DNA of 64,000 nucleotides from Bacillota bacterium (GCA_023439045.1 JAEXOY010000021.1:62001-126000); one strand, 5' to 3'. Positions 1 through 9,462 are shown, numbered from the stretch's first letter. Notes: generated by a model not told the origin, from the letters alone. A program made the numbers and translations.

Positions 1-1
1 T

Positions 2-2272
2 AAATGCAAATTCTGGGGCTTGGGCTCTGACGGTACTGTAGGTGCCAACAAGCAAGCAATTAAGATAATTGGTGATAATACTGAGAAATATGTTCAGGCT
101 TATTTTGCATATGACTCCAAAAAATCAGGTGGTATTACAACATCACATTTGAGATTTGGTGACAGCCCAATTAAGTCCACATATCTCATTGACGATGCAG
201 ACTATATAGCTTGCCATAATCCATCATATGTTTACAAATATGACCTAATTAAAGGGCTCAAGAAGGGTGGAACTTTTGTACTCAACTGCAGATGGGACGA
301 TAGTGAATTAGAAGAAAAACTTCCTGCTAAGCTCCGTCGTCAGCTTGCTGAACTTGACGCTAACTTCTACTGCGTAGATGCTATTAAGTACGCTGAGGAT
401 CTTGGCTTAGGCAACAGAATTAATATGATTATGCAGGGCGCATTCTTTAAGCTATCAAAGATTATGCCTGAGTCAGAAGCAAAAGACCACTTAAGACATG
501 CTGTTGATAAAGCATATGGTAATAAGGGCGAGAAAGTCGTAAAAATGAATTATGAAGCCATTGATATTGGCTTTGAAATGATAAGAAAGGTTGCTGTTCC
601 AGCGGAATGGAAAAATGTTGTTGTAGAAAACACCAAACATGAAGATGAACCTGACTTTATCAAGAATGTATTAAGACCTATGGAAAAGGAAGAGGGTAAT
701 GATCTTCCAGTTAGTGCATTTACAGGTATTGAAGACGGTACCTTCCCATTGGGAACTGCTGCATATGAGAAACGCGGTATAGCGGTAAATGTTCCACAGT
801 GGATACCTGAAAATTGTATTCAGTGTAATCAGTGCTCTTATGTATGTCCTCACGCAACTGTTAGACCATTCCTGCTTGATGATGAGGAACTCAAAAATGC
901 ACCAGAACAGTTTGTAACCAAAAAGGCTCTTGGTAAGGGATTAGAAGGATTAAACTACCGTATTCAGATAAGCACTATGGACTGTACTGGTTGCGGAAAC
1001 TGTGCTGACGTTTGTCCTGCTAAGCAAAAGGCACTTGTTATGCAAGAGCTTTCAAGCCAGACTGAAGAGCAAGTTCCAAATTGGGACTACGCTATTAAGC
1101 ATGTAACAAACAAGGGTGATAGAGTTGCGGGTACAACAGTTAAGGACAGCCAGTTCAAAGCTCCTTTGATTGAATTCTCAGGTGCATGTGCGGGTTGTGG
1201 TGAAACTCCATTTATCAGACTTGTAACTCAGCTATTCGGTGATAGAATGATGATTGCAAACGCAACTGGATGTTCATCAATCTGGAGTGCTTCAGCACCA
1301 TCTGTACCATATACCTGCAATGCAGAGGGTAAAGGACCTGCATGGGCTAACTCATTATTTGAAGATAATGCTGAGTACGGATATGGAATGTTCTTGGGTG
1401 TTAGACAGATCAGAGAAGGTCTTGCTGCTAACATGAGAACTCTTATTGAAAAGGATATAGATGCTAATCTAAAGGATGCATTCAATGCATGGCTAGAGGT
1501 TAAGGATAATGGCAAGGAATCTGTTGCTGCAAGCAATAAGGTTATAGCAGCGCTAGAAAATGCTGACGTAGCTAGCGATTCAATGCTTGCTCACATCAAG
1601 AAGAACAAGGATTATCTTGTTAAGCCTTCACAATGGATAGTTGGTGGCGATGGCTGGGCATATGATATAGGCTACGGAGGACTGGATCACGTTATGTCAT
1701 CTGGTGAGGATGTTAACGTTCTTGTATTTGACACCGAGATTTATTCAAATACAGGTGGTCAGGCATCTAAGTCTACTCCTGCTGCTGCGGTTGCTAAGTT
1801 TGCTGCTGCCGGTAAACAGTCAGGTAAAAAAGACCTTGGAAGAATGATGATGACCTATGGCAATGTATATGTTGCTCAGGTATCAATGGGTGACAAGAAT
1901 CAGTTATTAAAGGCATTGCTAGAAGCTGAAAGCTATCCTGGACCATCAATCATTATTGCTTATTCACCATGTATAAGCCATGGTATAAAGGAAGGTATGG
2001 GTAGAAGCATAGCAAATGCGGGTCAGGCGATAGAAGCTGGCTACTGGCACTTGTACAGATACAATCCTTTGTTAAAGGAACAGGGCAAGAATCCGTTTAC
2101 ACTTGACTCCAAGGAGCCAAAGACAAGCTTTAGAGACTTCCTGATGGGACAGGTGCGTTATACTTCACTTGCAAAGCAATCCCCAGAGCAGGCAGAGCTA
2201 TTGTTCCAAAGAGCAGAAAAGCTAGCTAAAGAACGCTATGAGGAATACAAGCGTTTAGCAGAACACGGATAA
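2..2272 (+). CDS. nifJ: Pyruvate:ferredoxin oxidoreductase, 5'-truncated by window edge
   Basis: This is the C-terminal two thirds of the cytoplasmic enzyme that oxidises pyruvate to acetyl-CoA and CO2 and passes electrons to ferredoxin or flavodoxin. The frame is open to the window edge and already reads KCKFWGLGSDGTVGANK before the first possible start (TTG at 20), so the gene begins upstream. About 757 codons are present of the roughly 1170 usual for the family. Visible in order are the GLGSDGTVGANK segment, a two-cluster ferredoxin domain (CIQCNQCSYVCP near nt 815-850 and CTGCGNCADVCP near 980-1020), the extra cluster pair CAGCG near 1190, and the thiamine pyrophosphate site GGDGWAYDIGYGG near 1645-1685, followed by YSNTGGQ. 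It ends in a strong terminator and faces a convergent gene. The assignment is firm; only the N-terminal domains cannot be checked. Confidence 0.97.
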   Translation, partial: KCKFWGLGSDGTVGANKQAIKIIGDNTEKYVQAYFAYDSKKSGGITTSHLRFGDSPIKSTYLIDDADYIACHNPSYVYKYDLIKGLKKGGTFVLNCRWDDSELEEKLPAKLRRQLAELDANFYCVDAIKYAEDLGLGNRINMIMQGAFFKLSKIMPESEAKDHLRHAVDKAYGNKGEKVVKMNYEAIDIGFEMIRKVAVPAEWKNVVVENTKHEDEPDFIKNVLRPMEKEEGNDLPVSAFTGIEDGTFPLGTAAYEKRGIAVNVPQWIPENCIQCNQCSYVCPHATVRPFLLDDEELKNAPEQFVTKKALGKGLEGLNYRIQISTMDCTGCGNCADVCPAKQKALVMQELSSQTEEQVPNWDYAIKHVTNKGDRVAGTTVKDSQFKAPLIEFSGACAGCGETPFIRLVTQLFGDRMMIANATGCSSIWSASAPSVPYTCNAEGKGPAWANSLFEDNAEYGYGMFLGVRQIREGLAANMRTLIEKDIDANLKDAFNAWLEVKDNGKESVAASNKVIAALENADVASDSMLAHIKKNKDYLVKPSQWIVGGDGWAYDIGYGGLDHVMSSGEDVNVLVFDTEIYSNTGGQASKSTPAAAVAKFAAAGKQSGKKDLGRMMMTYGNVYVAQVSMGDKNQLLKALLEAESYPGPSIIIAYSPCISHGIKEGMGRSIANAGQAIEAGYWHLYRYNPLLKEQGKNPFTLDSKEPKTSFRDFLMGQVRYTSLAKQSPEQAELLFQRAEKLAKERYEEYKRLAEHG

Positions 2273-2390
2273 TGCTAATGTAGCAAGGCCAATCTAACTT
2301 ATATGTATTTTATTTACTAATTGGTTTTATTTAGCTAATGGTATTAAAACATAAGGTTAGTTTAGCTAATATGAATAGTAAAAACTTAGA

Positions 2391-2446
2391 AAACCGCCCA
2401 AATGAATGTAGGGTAATACAACACATTCATAAGGGCGGTTTTTTTA
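2391..2446 (+). terminator. Intrinsic terminator of nifJ, probably bidirectional
   Basis: AACCGCCC and ATGAATGT on the left pair with ACATTCAT and GGGCGGTT on the right, followed by a run of seven T. The complement also ends in a short T run, so the same hairpin can serve the convergent ABC exporter operon that stops at 2500. Confidence 0.93.
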
Positions 2447-2499
2447 TAACGGCTAGTTTGAAATTAAAGCTGCTTTTATGACACGTTCATAAAGGAGGT

Positions 2500-4320
2500 T
2501 TATAAACCAGTTTGAGTCTTATACATTGTACTATAAATACCATTTTGCTGCATGAGCTCCTTGTGATTTCCAGCTTCTGCAATCTCTCCATGCTCTAATA
2601 CAACTATTAAATCGCAGTCCCTAATTGTAGAAAGACGGTGTGCAATAATAAAGGAGGTTCTTCCTTCTGTTAGCCTTGTTACTGCTTGCTTTATTTTTCT
2701 TTCGGTCCTTGTATCAACCGAGCTAGTAGCTTCATCTAGAATCATAATAGGTGCGTTTGATAAAATGGCTCTTGCAATTGTGATTAGCTGCTTCTCACCC
2801 TGGCTCAAGGTACCGCCGCCATCTCCAACGGGTGTGTTGTAGCCTTCGGGTAGACGCGTTATAAAGGAATGTGCGTTAGCACTGCGGGCGGCTTGTATAA
2901 CATCATCATCAGTAGCATCCCTGCGCCCATAGCGTATATTCTCCATTATTGACATATTAAAAAGAGCAGTGTCTTGAAGAACAACTCCAAAACAGCTCCG
3001 TAAATCTTTTCTTTTGTATTCTCTTATGTCCTTACCATCTAGTAGAATTCTCCCACTGTTAACATCATAGAATCTTGCAAGCAGGCTTATAATAGTAGTC
3101 TTACCTGCACCTGTAGAGCCAACTATAGCAACCTTTGTACCCGCTTCAACCCTTAAGCTTAATTTTTTGATTATAGGCCTATCTGTTTGGTATCCAAAAA
3201 CTACATCTTCAAAGGTTAGTTCACCCTTTAAGCTATTAATATCCTTTGCATTTTTTGCATCAGCAACCTCAGGTTGTTCATCCATGATTTCAAATACACG
3301 CTCGGCACCTGCAACAGCTGATTGTAGAGTATTATAAATATTTGCAAGCTCGTTAAGTGGGCGAGTGAATTGCCTAGAGTATAAAAGAAAGCTGGAAATG
3401 ATACCCACTGTGATATACCCCTTAACAGCCATAAAACCGCCTGTTATAGCCACAAATATAAAGCATAGATTATTAATAACATTCATAATGGGCATTAGGT
3501 ACCCAGACCATATTAGGGCCTTTGTTCCTGTTTCACAAAGCTGATTATTTAATATTTCAAATTCCGATACTACAGTCTCTTCACGTGAAAAAGCCTTTAC
3601 TAAAAGTATGCCAGAAATATTTTCTTCAATATGGCCATTCAACCTGCCAAGAATGTCTTGCTGTTGTTTAAAGAGTACTTTTGTGTGCTTGGTAATAGTT
3701 TTAGTCAATACAAATATTAGAGGTGTAGCAATAAGGGCTACCAATGTAAGCCAAATATTTAGGTAGAGCATTATACAAAGAACACCCATAAGTGTAAAAC
3801 AAAGTTGAATAAGCTGAGTAAACGAATCAGAAATAGTAGTGCTTACATTGTCAATGTCATTTGTTAATCTGCTCATTAAGTCTCCATTCTGTCTGGTATC
3901 AAAAAAGGAAATAGATAACTTGGTTAAATGATTAAAGAGCTGCTTTCTAAATAGCTTTATTATTTTTTGGGATATTGATGCCATGAAGAAGCCTTGTATA
4001 AAACGGAACAAGCTATCGCCGGCATAACAAAATAATAATACTAAAATTAATGTTATAGCAGTATTACTAATTCTATCAGCTCCATTAAGCTTTATATGGT
4101 CGATTACCTTACCTATAAGAAATGGTGTAAGCATTGCCGCTATAGAAATAAAGCCGGAAAGCACAAATACTCCAATTAGTGCCCTCCTCTGACTGTTTAC
4201 TAACGACCAAATCCTTTTGAGTGTTCCCTTAAAATCCTTTGGTTTTACTACTGTACCAAGAGTTCTTCTCCAACCTGGTTGCTGTTGCGGAGGGGGGGTA
4301 TAATTTTTTGCATCAGCCAT
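2500..4320 (-). CDS. ABC exporter half-transporter (consensus Walker B subunit)
   Basis: Fused membrane and ATPase half of a type IV (ABCB-like) exporter, about 606 aa; it pairs with the product of the gene just upstream. The N-terminal ~45 residues are polar and proline-rich, then six membrane helices lie between about residues 50 and 330, then the nucleotide-binding domain. Motifs are Walker A VGSTGAGKTT, a non-consensus signature LSQGE, Walker B IMILDEATSS with the catalytic Glu, and the H-loop IIAHRLS. The start was set at ATG 4320 because AGGGGG lies 8 nt before it; a GTG at 4329 would bury that site. Its first codons overlap the stop of the preceding gene by 8 nt, so translation is probably coupled. 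The substrate is unknown; multidrug or peptide export is typical of the family. Confidence 0.93.
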   Translation of the reverse strand: MADAKNYTPPPQQQPGWRRTLGTVVKPKDFKGTLKRIWSLVNSQRRALIGVFVLSGFISIAAMLTPFLIGKVIDHIKLNGADRISNTAITLILVLLFCYAGDSLFRFIQGFFMASISQKIIKLFRKQLFNHLTKLSISFFDTRQNGDLMSRLTNDIDNVSTTISDSFTQLIQLCFTLMGVLCIMLYLNIWLTLVALIATPLIFVLTKTITKHTKVLFKQQQDILGRLNGHIEENISGILLVKAFSREETVVSEFEILNNQLCETGTKALIWSGYLMPIMNVINNLCFIFVAITGGFMAVKGYITVGIISSFLLYSRQFTRPLNELANIYNTLQSAVAGAERVFEIMDEQPEVADAKNAKDINSLKGELTFEDVVFGYQTDRPIIKKLSLRVEAGTKVAIVGSTGAGKTTIISLLARFYDVNSGRILLDGKDIREYKRKDLRSCFGVVLQDTALFNMSIMENIRYGRRDATDDDVIQAARSANAHSFITRLPEGYNTPVGDGGGTLSQGEKQLITIARAILSNAPIMILDEATSSVDTRTERKIKQAVTRLTEGRTSFIIAHRLSTIRDCDLIVVLEHGEIAEAGNHKELMQQNGIYSTMYKTQTGL

Positions 4321-6097
4321 TATTATCACCCCCTATTTGCGAATCATATATTTCCCTATATACATCGCAGCTTTGCATTAGGTCACTATGACTACCTTGG
4401 CCGACAATTCTTCCATTTTCCATACATATTATCCAATCTGTCTTCATAACGGAAGAGATACGCTGGCTTATGATTAATGTTGTTAGATTACGGGAGTATT
4501 CTCTAATACCGTTAAGAACTTTAGCTTCAGTTGTTGCATCTAGTGCACTTGTACAATCATCGAGAATTAGGATTTCGGGATTCCTTACAATAGCCCTTGC
4601 AATAGAAAGCCGTTGCTTCTGACCACCTGATAAATTTATACCTCCCTGCCCTATCATAGAATTATATCCATTGGCTTGCTTACTAATAAATTCTTCTGCC
4701 TGAGAAATGGCCGCAGCCCTTAGAATCTGATCCTGAGTTGCTGTAGGGTTACCCCATCTTATATTACTTTCAATCGTTCCACTAAATAGGATAGGCTTTT
4801 GGGAAACAAGAGCAGTTTTTGCACGCAAAAACTTCATATTAAGTCTTTTTATATTTACCCCATCTATCAAAATTTCACCATTACTAACATCATAGAACCT
4901 CAGTATTAATTGAATTAATGATGTTTTCCCTGAGCCTGTTGAGCCTATAATTCCGTATGTAAGGCCTTTTTTAATAGTTAGGTTTATATCCTCTAATACT
5001 GGTCTATCTGATTGGGGGTAACAAAACGATACATTGTGGATGCAGAGTTCATTTTCAAATTCATTATTACTGCTTGTGCTAGTTATAAAAGAAGCAGTCT
5101 GTGGACTGTCAGTGGTAGAAGGTGCTTTTTGGCAAATTGCATGTGGGCTGTCAATGATAGCAGGAACTTCATCATAGATTTGCTGTATTCGCTTAGAAGA
5201 AGCAACTGCACGGACCAAACTATTTAGAATGTTCGATACCATTCCAAGAGCAAATAGTATCTGTGTCATGTAATTAACTGATGCAATAAGCTTACCTACC
5301 TCGATATCCCCACTCATATAGCCACCAAACCAAAGAATAGTAACTATCGCAAGGTTTACACACAAGTTTATTAGTGGGTTAAATGTTGCATTTACCCTCA
5401 TTGCACTCACACTTGAGGTAGAAAGATTGTCCGCAACCTCTGAAAATCGTTCCTGTTCAGCTGCTTCCTGTCCAAACACCTTAACTACACGCACAGAATT
5501 AAGATATTGTCGGCTAACACTATTCAGGCTATCCAAGTTACTTTGCACTTTCCCAAATCGAGGATACCCAAGTTTCATATTATATGAAATAAGTAGTATA
5601 GAAATTAAAACCATAATAGCTATTATTGGGATAACATAAGGTATTTCGAAGATAATAAGAATGATTGCGCCTATACAAGTTATAGGTGCCTTTACAAGTA
5701 TTCGCATACAACCATTAATAAAATTTTGTATTTGGGATACGTCATTGGTTATTCGGGTTATAAGTGAAGCGGGTTCTAGTTTATCAATGTTTTCTAATGA
5801 AAAGGATTGTATTTTCTCAAAGAGCTCAAAGCGCATTTCTTTGCCTATGTTTTGAGAGGTTTTGCTCGCGTAATAGTTTCTTATTACAGCCGATAATGCT
5901 CCAATTACAGCTGTAGCTAGCATTACTCCGCCCAATTTAAGCACAAGCATTGCATCTTTTGTTGCCACCGCTTTGTCTACAATCCTAGACATTATATAAG
6001 GCTGTAAAAGATCACATACAGCCTCTAAAGTTAAGAATACGATTGCAATAGAAAACCCAGGCCAATGCTTTTTTATAAATTTAAATATAAGACTCAA
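4313..6097 (-). CDS. ABC exporter half-transporter (degenerate Walker B subunit)
   Basis: First gene of the exporter pair, 594 aa, six membrane helices followed by an ATPase domain. Walker A is GIIGSTGSGKTS and the signature is consensus LSGGQ, but Walker B reads ILILDDCTS with Asp in place of the catalytic Glu. Together with LSQGE in the partner, this puts all degenerate residues into one of the two ATP sites, the usual design of heterodimeric exporters. Between the membrane and ATPase domains (about residues 315-350) there is an unusual Ser/Thr/Pro-rich insertion with a repeated DSPH/DSPQ motif. The start is TTG at 6097 behind a weak GAGATGA site; no better in-frame start is visible. Drug or toxic-peptide export is an inference from the family. 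Confidence 0.92.
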   Translation of the reverse strand: MSLIFKFIKKHWPGFSIAIVFLTLEAVCDLLQPYIMSRIVDKAVATKDAMLVLKLGGVMLATAVIGALSAVIRNYYASKTSQNIGKEMRFELFEKIQSFSLENIDKLEPASLITRITNDVSQIQNFINGCMRILVKAPITCIGAIILIIFEIPYVIPIIAIMVLISILLISYNMKLGYPRFGKVQSNLDSLNSVSRQYLNSVRVVKVFGQEAAEQERFSEVADNLSTSSVSAMRVNATFNPLINLCVNLAIVTILWFGGYMSGDIEVGKLIASVNYMTQILFALGMVSNILNSLVRAVASSKRIQQIYDEVPAIIDSPHAICQKAPSTTDSPQTASFITSTSSNNEFENELCIHNVSFCYPQSDRPVLEDINLTIKKGLTYGIIGSTGSGKTSLIQLILRFYDVSNGEILIDGVNIKRLNMKFLRAKTALVSQKPILFSGTIESNIRWGNPTATQDQILRAAAISQAEEFISKQANGYNSMIGQGGINLSGGQKQRLSIARAIVRNPEILILDDCTSALDATTEAKVLNGIREYSRNLTTLIISQRISSVMKTDWIICMENGRIVGQGSHSDLMQSCDVYREIYDSQIGGDNNG

Positions 6098-6214
6098 AAT
6101 TAATCATCTCACTATAAGTTAATAATAAGCTAATGTATTTTCTACAATAGCTAAAAGCTAATTAATATAATAAATATAATTATATTATATCTGTTATAAA
6201 ATGTAATATAATAA

Positions 6215-6243
6215 TTGACTATATAAGTTTACAACTTATTAAT
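6215..6243 (+). promoter_or_regulatory. Candidate promoter with palindrome, for DUF2383 gene
   Basis: TTGACT (6215-6220) and TATTAA (6238-6243) are separated by 17 bp. The spacer holds a perfect inverted repeat, ATAAGTT-TAC-AACTTAT at 6223-6239, where a repressor would be expected to sit. The surrounding DNA is extremely AT-rich, so chance similarity is a real risk. Confidence 0.45.
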
Positions 6244-6330
6244 ATATTACAGGTTATATCATTGGTAAAAGTTTCTTTTGCGTATTATTAGTTTCTTTTT
6301 AAACAAACTAAATAGCAAGAGGTGATTATA

Positions 6331-6777
6331 ATGTCAGAGCAAAAGGCACTGATTGTGGAAATGAATAAGTTTTTAAAGGGAACTCATATGGGGGCACAAA
6401 CCTTCAGGGATTATATCAAAAAAAGCAAGGAGGACAGTATCAAGAAAGAATTAACAACTATTATGGAGGCCTTTAAGAAACATGAGGAGTGTGCTACTAG
6501 GCATATTCAAAAGTTAGGTGGAGAACCAGCTGATACCACTGGCTTAGTAGGTGAATTATCAGGTTTATTTAATAAACTAAAGAACATTACTGTTAATGAG
6601 GATAGAGAAGTATTAGAACACGCAATCAAGGCAATGGATATGGGTATAAAGCAGGGAAATACTCTTTTGGAGGGATACAAAGAACAAAAACTAGATGATT
6701 CTATATTTGTAGATTTGCATAATATGGTAGGTGAGTATACGACACATAAAAAGAACCTAGAAAAATTGTTAAATTGA
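6331..6777 (+). CDS. DUF2383 ferritin-like four-helix protein
   Basis: A 148-residue, all-helical, charged, soluble protein resembling the DUF2383 / PA2169-type four-helix-bundle family of the ferritin-like superfamily. The N-terminal part MNKFLKGTHMGAQTFRDYI and later HEECATRHIQKLGGEPAD fit the family, and the C-terminal helices carry HNMVGEYTTHKKN. The family has no settled biochemical role; many members are stress- or sporulation-linked. The start was set at ATG 6331 because AGAGGTGA lies 5-6 nt upstream; the in-frame GTG at 6322 is part of that ribosome binding site. It is a single gene between its own promoter candidate and a terminator. I cannot tell from sequence alone whether it binds metal. 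Confidence 0.78.
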   Translation: MSEQKALIVEMNKFLKGTHMGAQTFRDYIKKSKEDSIKKELTTIMEAFKKHEECATRHIQKLGGEPADTTGLVGELSGLFNKLKNITVNEDREVLEHAIKAMDMGIKQGNTLLEGYKEQKLDDSIFVDLHNMVGEYTTHKKNLEKLLN

Positions 6778-6820
6778 AGATGTAAAACAAGCGAACAGAC
6801 AATAATTATTTTATTACCCT

Positions 6821-6868
6821 AAAAAGCTCCAAAATATGCTATCTATGATATGTTTTGACCTTTTTTTA
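6821..6868 (+). terminator. Intrinsic terminator of DUF2383 gene
   Basis: CAAAATAT pairs imperfectly with ATATGTTTTG across a short loop, followed by a run of seven T at 6861-6867. The left flank AAAAAGCTCCAAA recurs at the start of the hairpin at 9349. Confidence 0.7.
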
Positions 6869-6924
6869 GCGCCAAAAGATAACAAAATTTTACGAAAATA
6901 GATGTTTTTTTTAAAATACACTGG

Positions 6925-6984
6925 TATACTAATCATATAGTAAATTATACTAAGGAAAAATTAGTAATTTACTATATGTTTTTT
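6925..6984 (+). promoter_or_regulatory. -10 box followed at once by 18-bp terminator-like hairpin
   Basis: TATACT at 6925-6930 is a good -10 box without a clear -35. About where transcription would start, a long hairpin begins: CATATAGTAAAT plus TACTAA pair with TTAGTA plus ATTTACTATATG (6934-6978), with a 2-nt bulge and loop GGAAAAA, followed by TTTTTT. It lies 59 nt before the chemoreceptor start, so it could be a 5'-end stabiliser or an attenuator. Which one cannot be decided from sequence. Confidence 0.55.
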
Positions 6985-7042
6985 ATTATTTATATTTAAT
7001 AAACGTCGCACTAATTATTTTTAGTAACTTTGGGGGTAAATT

Positions 7043-9247
7043 ATGGGCAAACTCAAATTATTTGTTACGCGTTATATTACCAAGATCGCAGATTGTTTTA
7101 GCAAGATACTAGGAAGATTACTCAGAATCAGAAATGGTAGCAGTGTAAATCAATCACAAACGAAAGATATAATTTCAAATTTCCGTTTTGCCTATTTATT
7201 AAGGAACATTAAGATTAAGTACAGACTTATTTTTTCATTTGTAGTTGTACTTGCAGCGGCATTACTTGTAACCGCGTTTTTTTCATACAGAGATTCTTCT
7301 AAGACACTAGAAGATACAACTAAAGCTTATTCTATTGTTTCAATGAAGCAGACGGGGCTGGTTTTAAGAAACCAAATTACTACATGGGAGCAGACTATTA
7401 ACGATTTAGGAGTAAGCAATGAGCTTCAGACGACTCTTGAGCTAGACGAAGCATCAGATGTTATGATAGAAATGCAAAAGACCAGGCAGCTATCGGATAT
7501 TGTTACCCTCAGATTTGCTCTTAAATCTGATATCGACCATTTTGCTATTCTATATTCAAATGGCTTTGAGAAGAAAAGTGAATATTTTTCACGTAAAATA
7601 GACTATGATAACAAGGTCATTGTTGAGAATGAGGATAATACCTTAAAATGGGGATTAATTAATGTTAAGATAGACAATAAAGAGCAAAAAGCCCTAACTT
7701 TATATAGAAATGTTAATTCTATAAACTCAGGAATAACTTTAGCCAAGATGGTTATGATTCCAAAAGAAAATTATCTTGCTGAATTTTTCAAGACTATGAA
7801 CATTGGAAGTAGTCAAGATGGAAATCCATTTCCTATTTTTATTTTAGATGAGAACGGACTAGTATTAGCTTCAAGAGATACAGACGGAATATTTAAGCTC
7901 TACTCAAGTACCAATGAATCAAAAGAATTAGCTAATAAAATTATAGGTGATTATACCACTACAAAGGCCGATACAAATAACATAGATATTAACATTGATG
8001 GAGAACGCTCTCTTGTTACATATTCAATAATTAATTCTAATAAATGGTCAATCGTATCAGTAGTACCATACTCACATATTCAAAAGTCAGCTGATGCTTT
8101 GAGGACTAAGATTATTAACATTGGTGTAGTTTGTATAATTATTGCCTTGCTTCTATGCATTATTATAGCATTGAGTGTATCTAGGCCGCTTAATAGATTG
8201 GTTGAAGCTATGAAAAAGGCCAGAAATGGTGATTTAACAAGCGCTATAGAGGCTGATGGAAAGGACGAGTTAACGGAAGTTAGCCGTAATTTCAACGATA
8301 TGCTTACCAATATTAGGGTTCTGATATCAAATGTAAGAGATACATCAAAACATATACTACAGGCTTCAAATGAGGTCGAAATGGCATCTCTAAATACTCA
8401 GTCCAACTCTGAAACGGTTGCAGTAACAATTGAGCAGATATCCCAGGGAGCTTTGAGTCAGGCTACAGAAATACAAGAAAGTGTAAATAACATGGAAACA
8501 CTATCTACTGGTATCGAAACAGTCAGGGGCGATGTTTCTCATGTTACTAGTATTGCTAATAATATAAATGGACTCAAAGAAGCTGTTAATAGCACTGTTT
8601 CTGAACTGATTAATAAGACTAAGAAAGTAAGCGTAACAACAGGTGCTATTTCTAGTAATATTAGTGAGCTGGGCTTAAATATAAAAGAGATCCAAAAGAT
8701 ACTTACAATTATGAACAATATTTCAGAGCAGACAAACTTATTAGCACTAAATGCTGCTATTGAAGCTGCCCGTGCAGGGGAAGCAGGAAGAGGTTTCTCA
8801 GTTGTTGCCAATGAAGTCAAAAAGTTGGCACAACAATCAAAAGAATTTACTGCTAGCATTGCAAGCATAGTTTCTGCAATTAGTACCAAAGCAGAAAACA
8901 CTGTCTTAGAGGCTAGTACCTCAGGACAGGTTGTTAGAGAACAGGTTGAGTCAGTAAAAGCGACCGAGCAAATCTTTGAAACAGTATTTAGAGCAATGGA
9001 GGACGTTGTATCAAGCATATCTAATGTAGATAATTCTGTTGATGGAATAATGAATTCAAAGGATAGGGTACTTTATTCAATGGAAAGTATATCTGCTGTA
9101 GCAGAAGAATCTGTCGCAACAACACAGGAAATTACTGCTAGTGCTCAGGAGCAAATGGCATCAGCCGAGACACTCTCCAGTCAAGCAAAGAAGCTAGGAG
9201 CACTCTCGGACGAATTAAACGTTGTACTATCTAATTTTATAGTATAA
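7043..9247 (+). CDS. Methyl-accepting chemotaxis protein
   Basis: Transmembrane chemoreceptor of 734 aa that passes an external signal to the CheA/CheW complex. An unusually long cytoplasmic N-terminal leader of about 55 residues precedes membrane helix 1 (about 57-80, FSFVVVLAAALLVTAFF). A periplasm-side ligand domain of about 270 residues follows, probably of the Cache type, then membrane helix 2 (IGVVCIIIALLLCIIIALSV, about 353-375), a HAMP domain, and the signalling domain with the hairpin tip EQTNLLALNAAIEAARAGE and GRGFSVVANEV. GGGGGT sits 7 nt before ATG 7043. It is monocistronic, flanked by terminators, and preceded by the hairpin at 6934. The ligand is unknown. Confidence 0.95.
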   Translation: MGKLKLFVTRYITKIADCFSKILGRLLRIRNGSSVNQSQTKDIISNFRFAYLLRNIKIKYRLIFSFVVVLAAALLVTAFFSYRDSSKTLEDTTKAYSIVSMKQTGLVLRNQITTWEQTINDLGVSNELQTTLELDEASDVMIEMQKTRQLSDIVTLRFALKSDIDHFAILYSNGFEKKSEYFSRKIDYDNKVIVENEDNTLKWGLINVKIDNKEQKALTLYRNVNSINSGITLAKMVMIPKENYLAEFFKTMNIGSSQDGNPFPIFILDENGLVLASRDTDGIFKLYSSTNESKELANKIIGDYTTTKADTNNIDINIDGERSLVTYSIINSNKWSIVSVVPYSHIQKSADALRTKIINIGVVCIIIALLLCIIIALSVSRPLNRLVEAMKKARNGDLTSAIEADGKDELTEVSRNFNDMLTNIRVLISNVRDTSKHILQASNEVEMASLNTQSNSETVAVTIEQISQGALSQATEIQESVNNMETLSTGIETVRGDVSHVTSIANNINGLKEAVNSTVSELINKTKKVSVTTGAISSNISELGLNIKEIQKILTIMNNISEQTNLLALNAAIEAARAGEAGRGFSVVANEVKKLAQQSKEFTASIASIVSAISTKAENTVLEASTSGQVVREQVESVKATEQIFETVFRAMEDVVSSISNVDNSVDGIMNSKDRVLYSMESISAVAEESVATTQEITASAQEQMASAETLSSQAKKLGALSDELNVVLSNFIV

Positions 9248-9263
9248 ATTACTAAGCATTTAT

Positions 9264-9300
9264 GGTAGTGGGGAAATAGATTCTCCGCTACCTTTTCTTT
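9264..9300 (+). terminator. Terminator of the chemoreceptor gene
   Basis: GGTAGTGGGGAA pairs with TTCTCCGCTACC around the loop ATAGA, followed by TTTTCTTT. It starts 16 nt after the stop codon. Confidence 0.88.
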
Positions 9301-9348
9301 TACCTAATAAACCTTTCAAGCCAAAAATATACTTAAACAGTGTAATTA

Positions 9349-9413
9349 AAAAGCTCCAAACCATTATGTCTTTAGCACATAGCTATACAAATGGTTTGGT
9401 AGCTTTATTTTTT
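9349..9413 (+). terminator. Second terminator-like hairpin after the chemoreceptor gene
   Basis: AAGCT plus CCAAACCATT (9351-9365) pair with AATGGTTTGG plus AGCTT (9390-9405, one bulged T), and a T run follows. No gene lies between this and the previous terminator, so it is either a backup terminator or the end of a short untranslated transcript. Confidence 0.7.
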
Positions 9414-9427
9414 GTGGTTTTTATCAA

Positions 9428-9456
9428 TTGATAAAAATTTTTAGAAACTATATACT
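9428..9456 (+). promoter_or_regulatory. Promoter of the amidohydrolase gene
   Basis: TTGATA (9428-9433) and TATACT (9451-9456) are separated by exactly 17 bp, a good vegetative-type promoter. The predicted start near 9463 gives a leader of about 110 nt. Confidence 0.7.
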
Positions 9457-9462
9457 GAAAAA

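Noticed and set aside
2280..2370. TTTAGCTAAT repeated in the spacer after nifJ
   Set aside because: Two short AT-rich copies only; similar words occur in several AT-rich spacers, so chance is likely.
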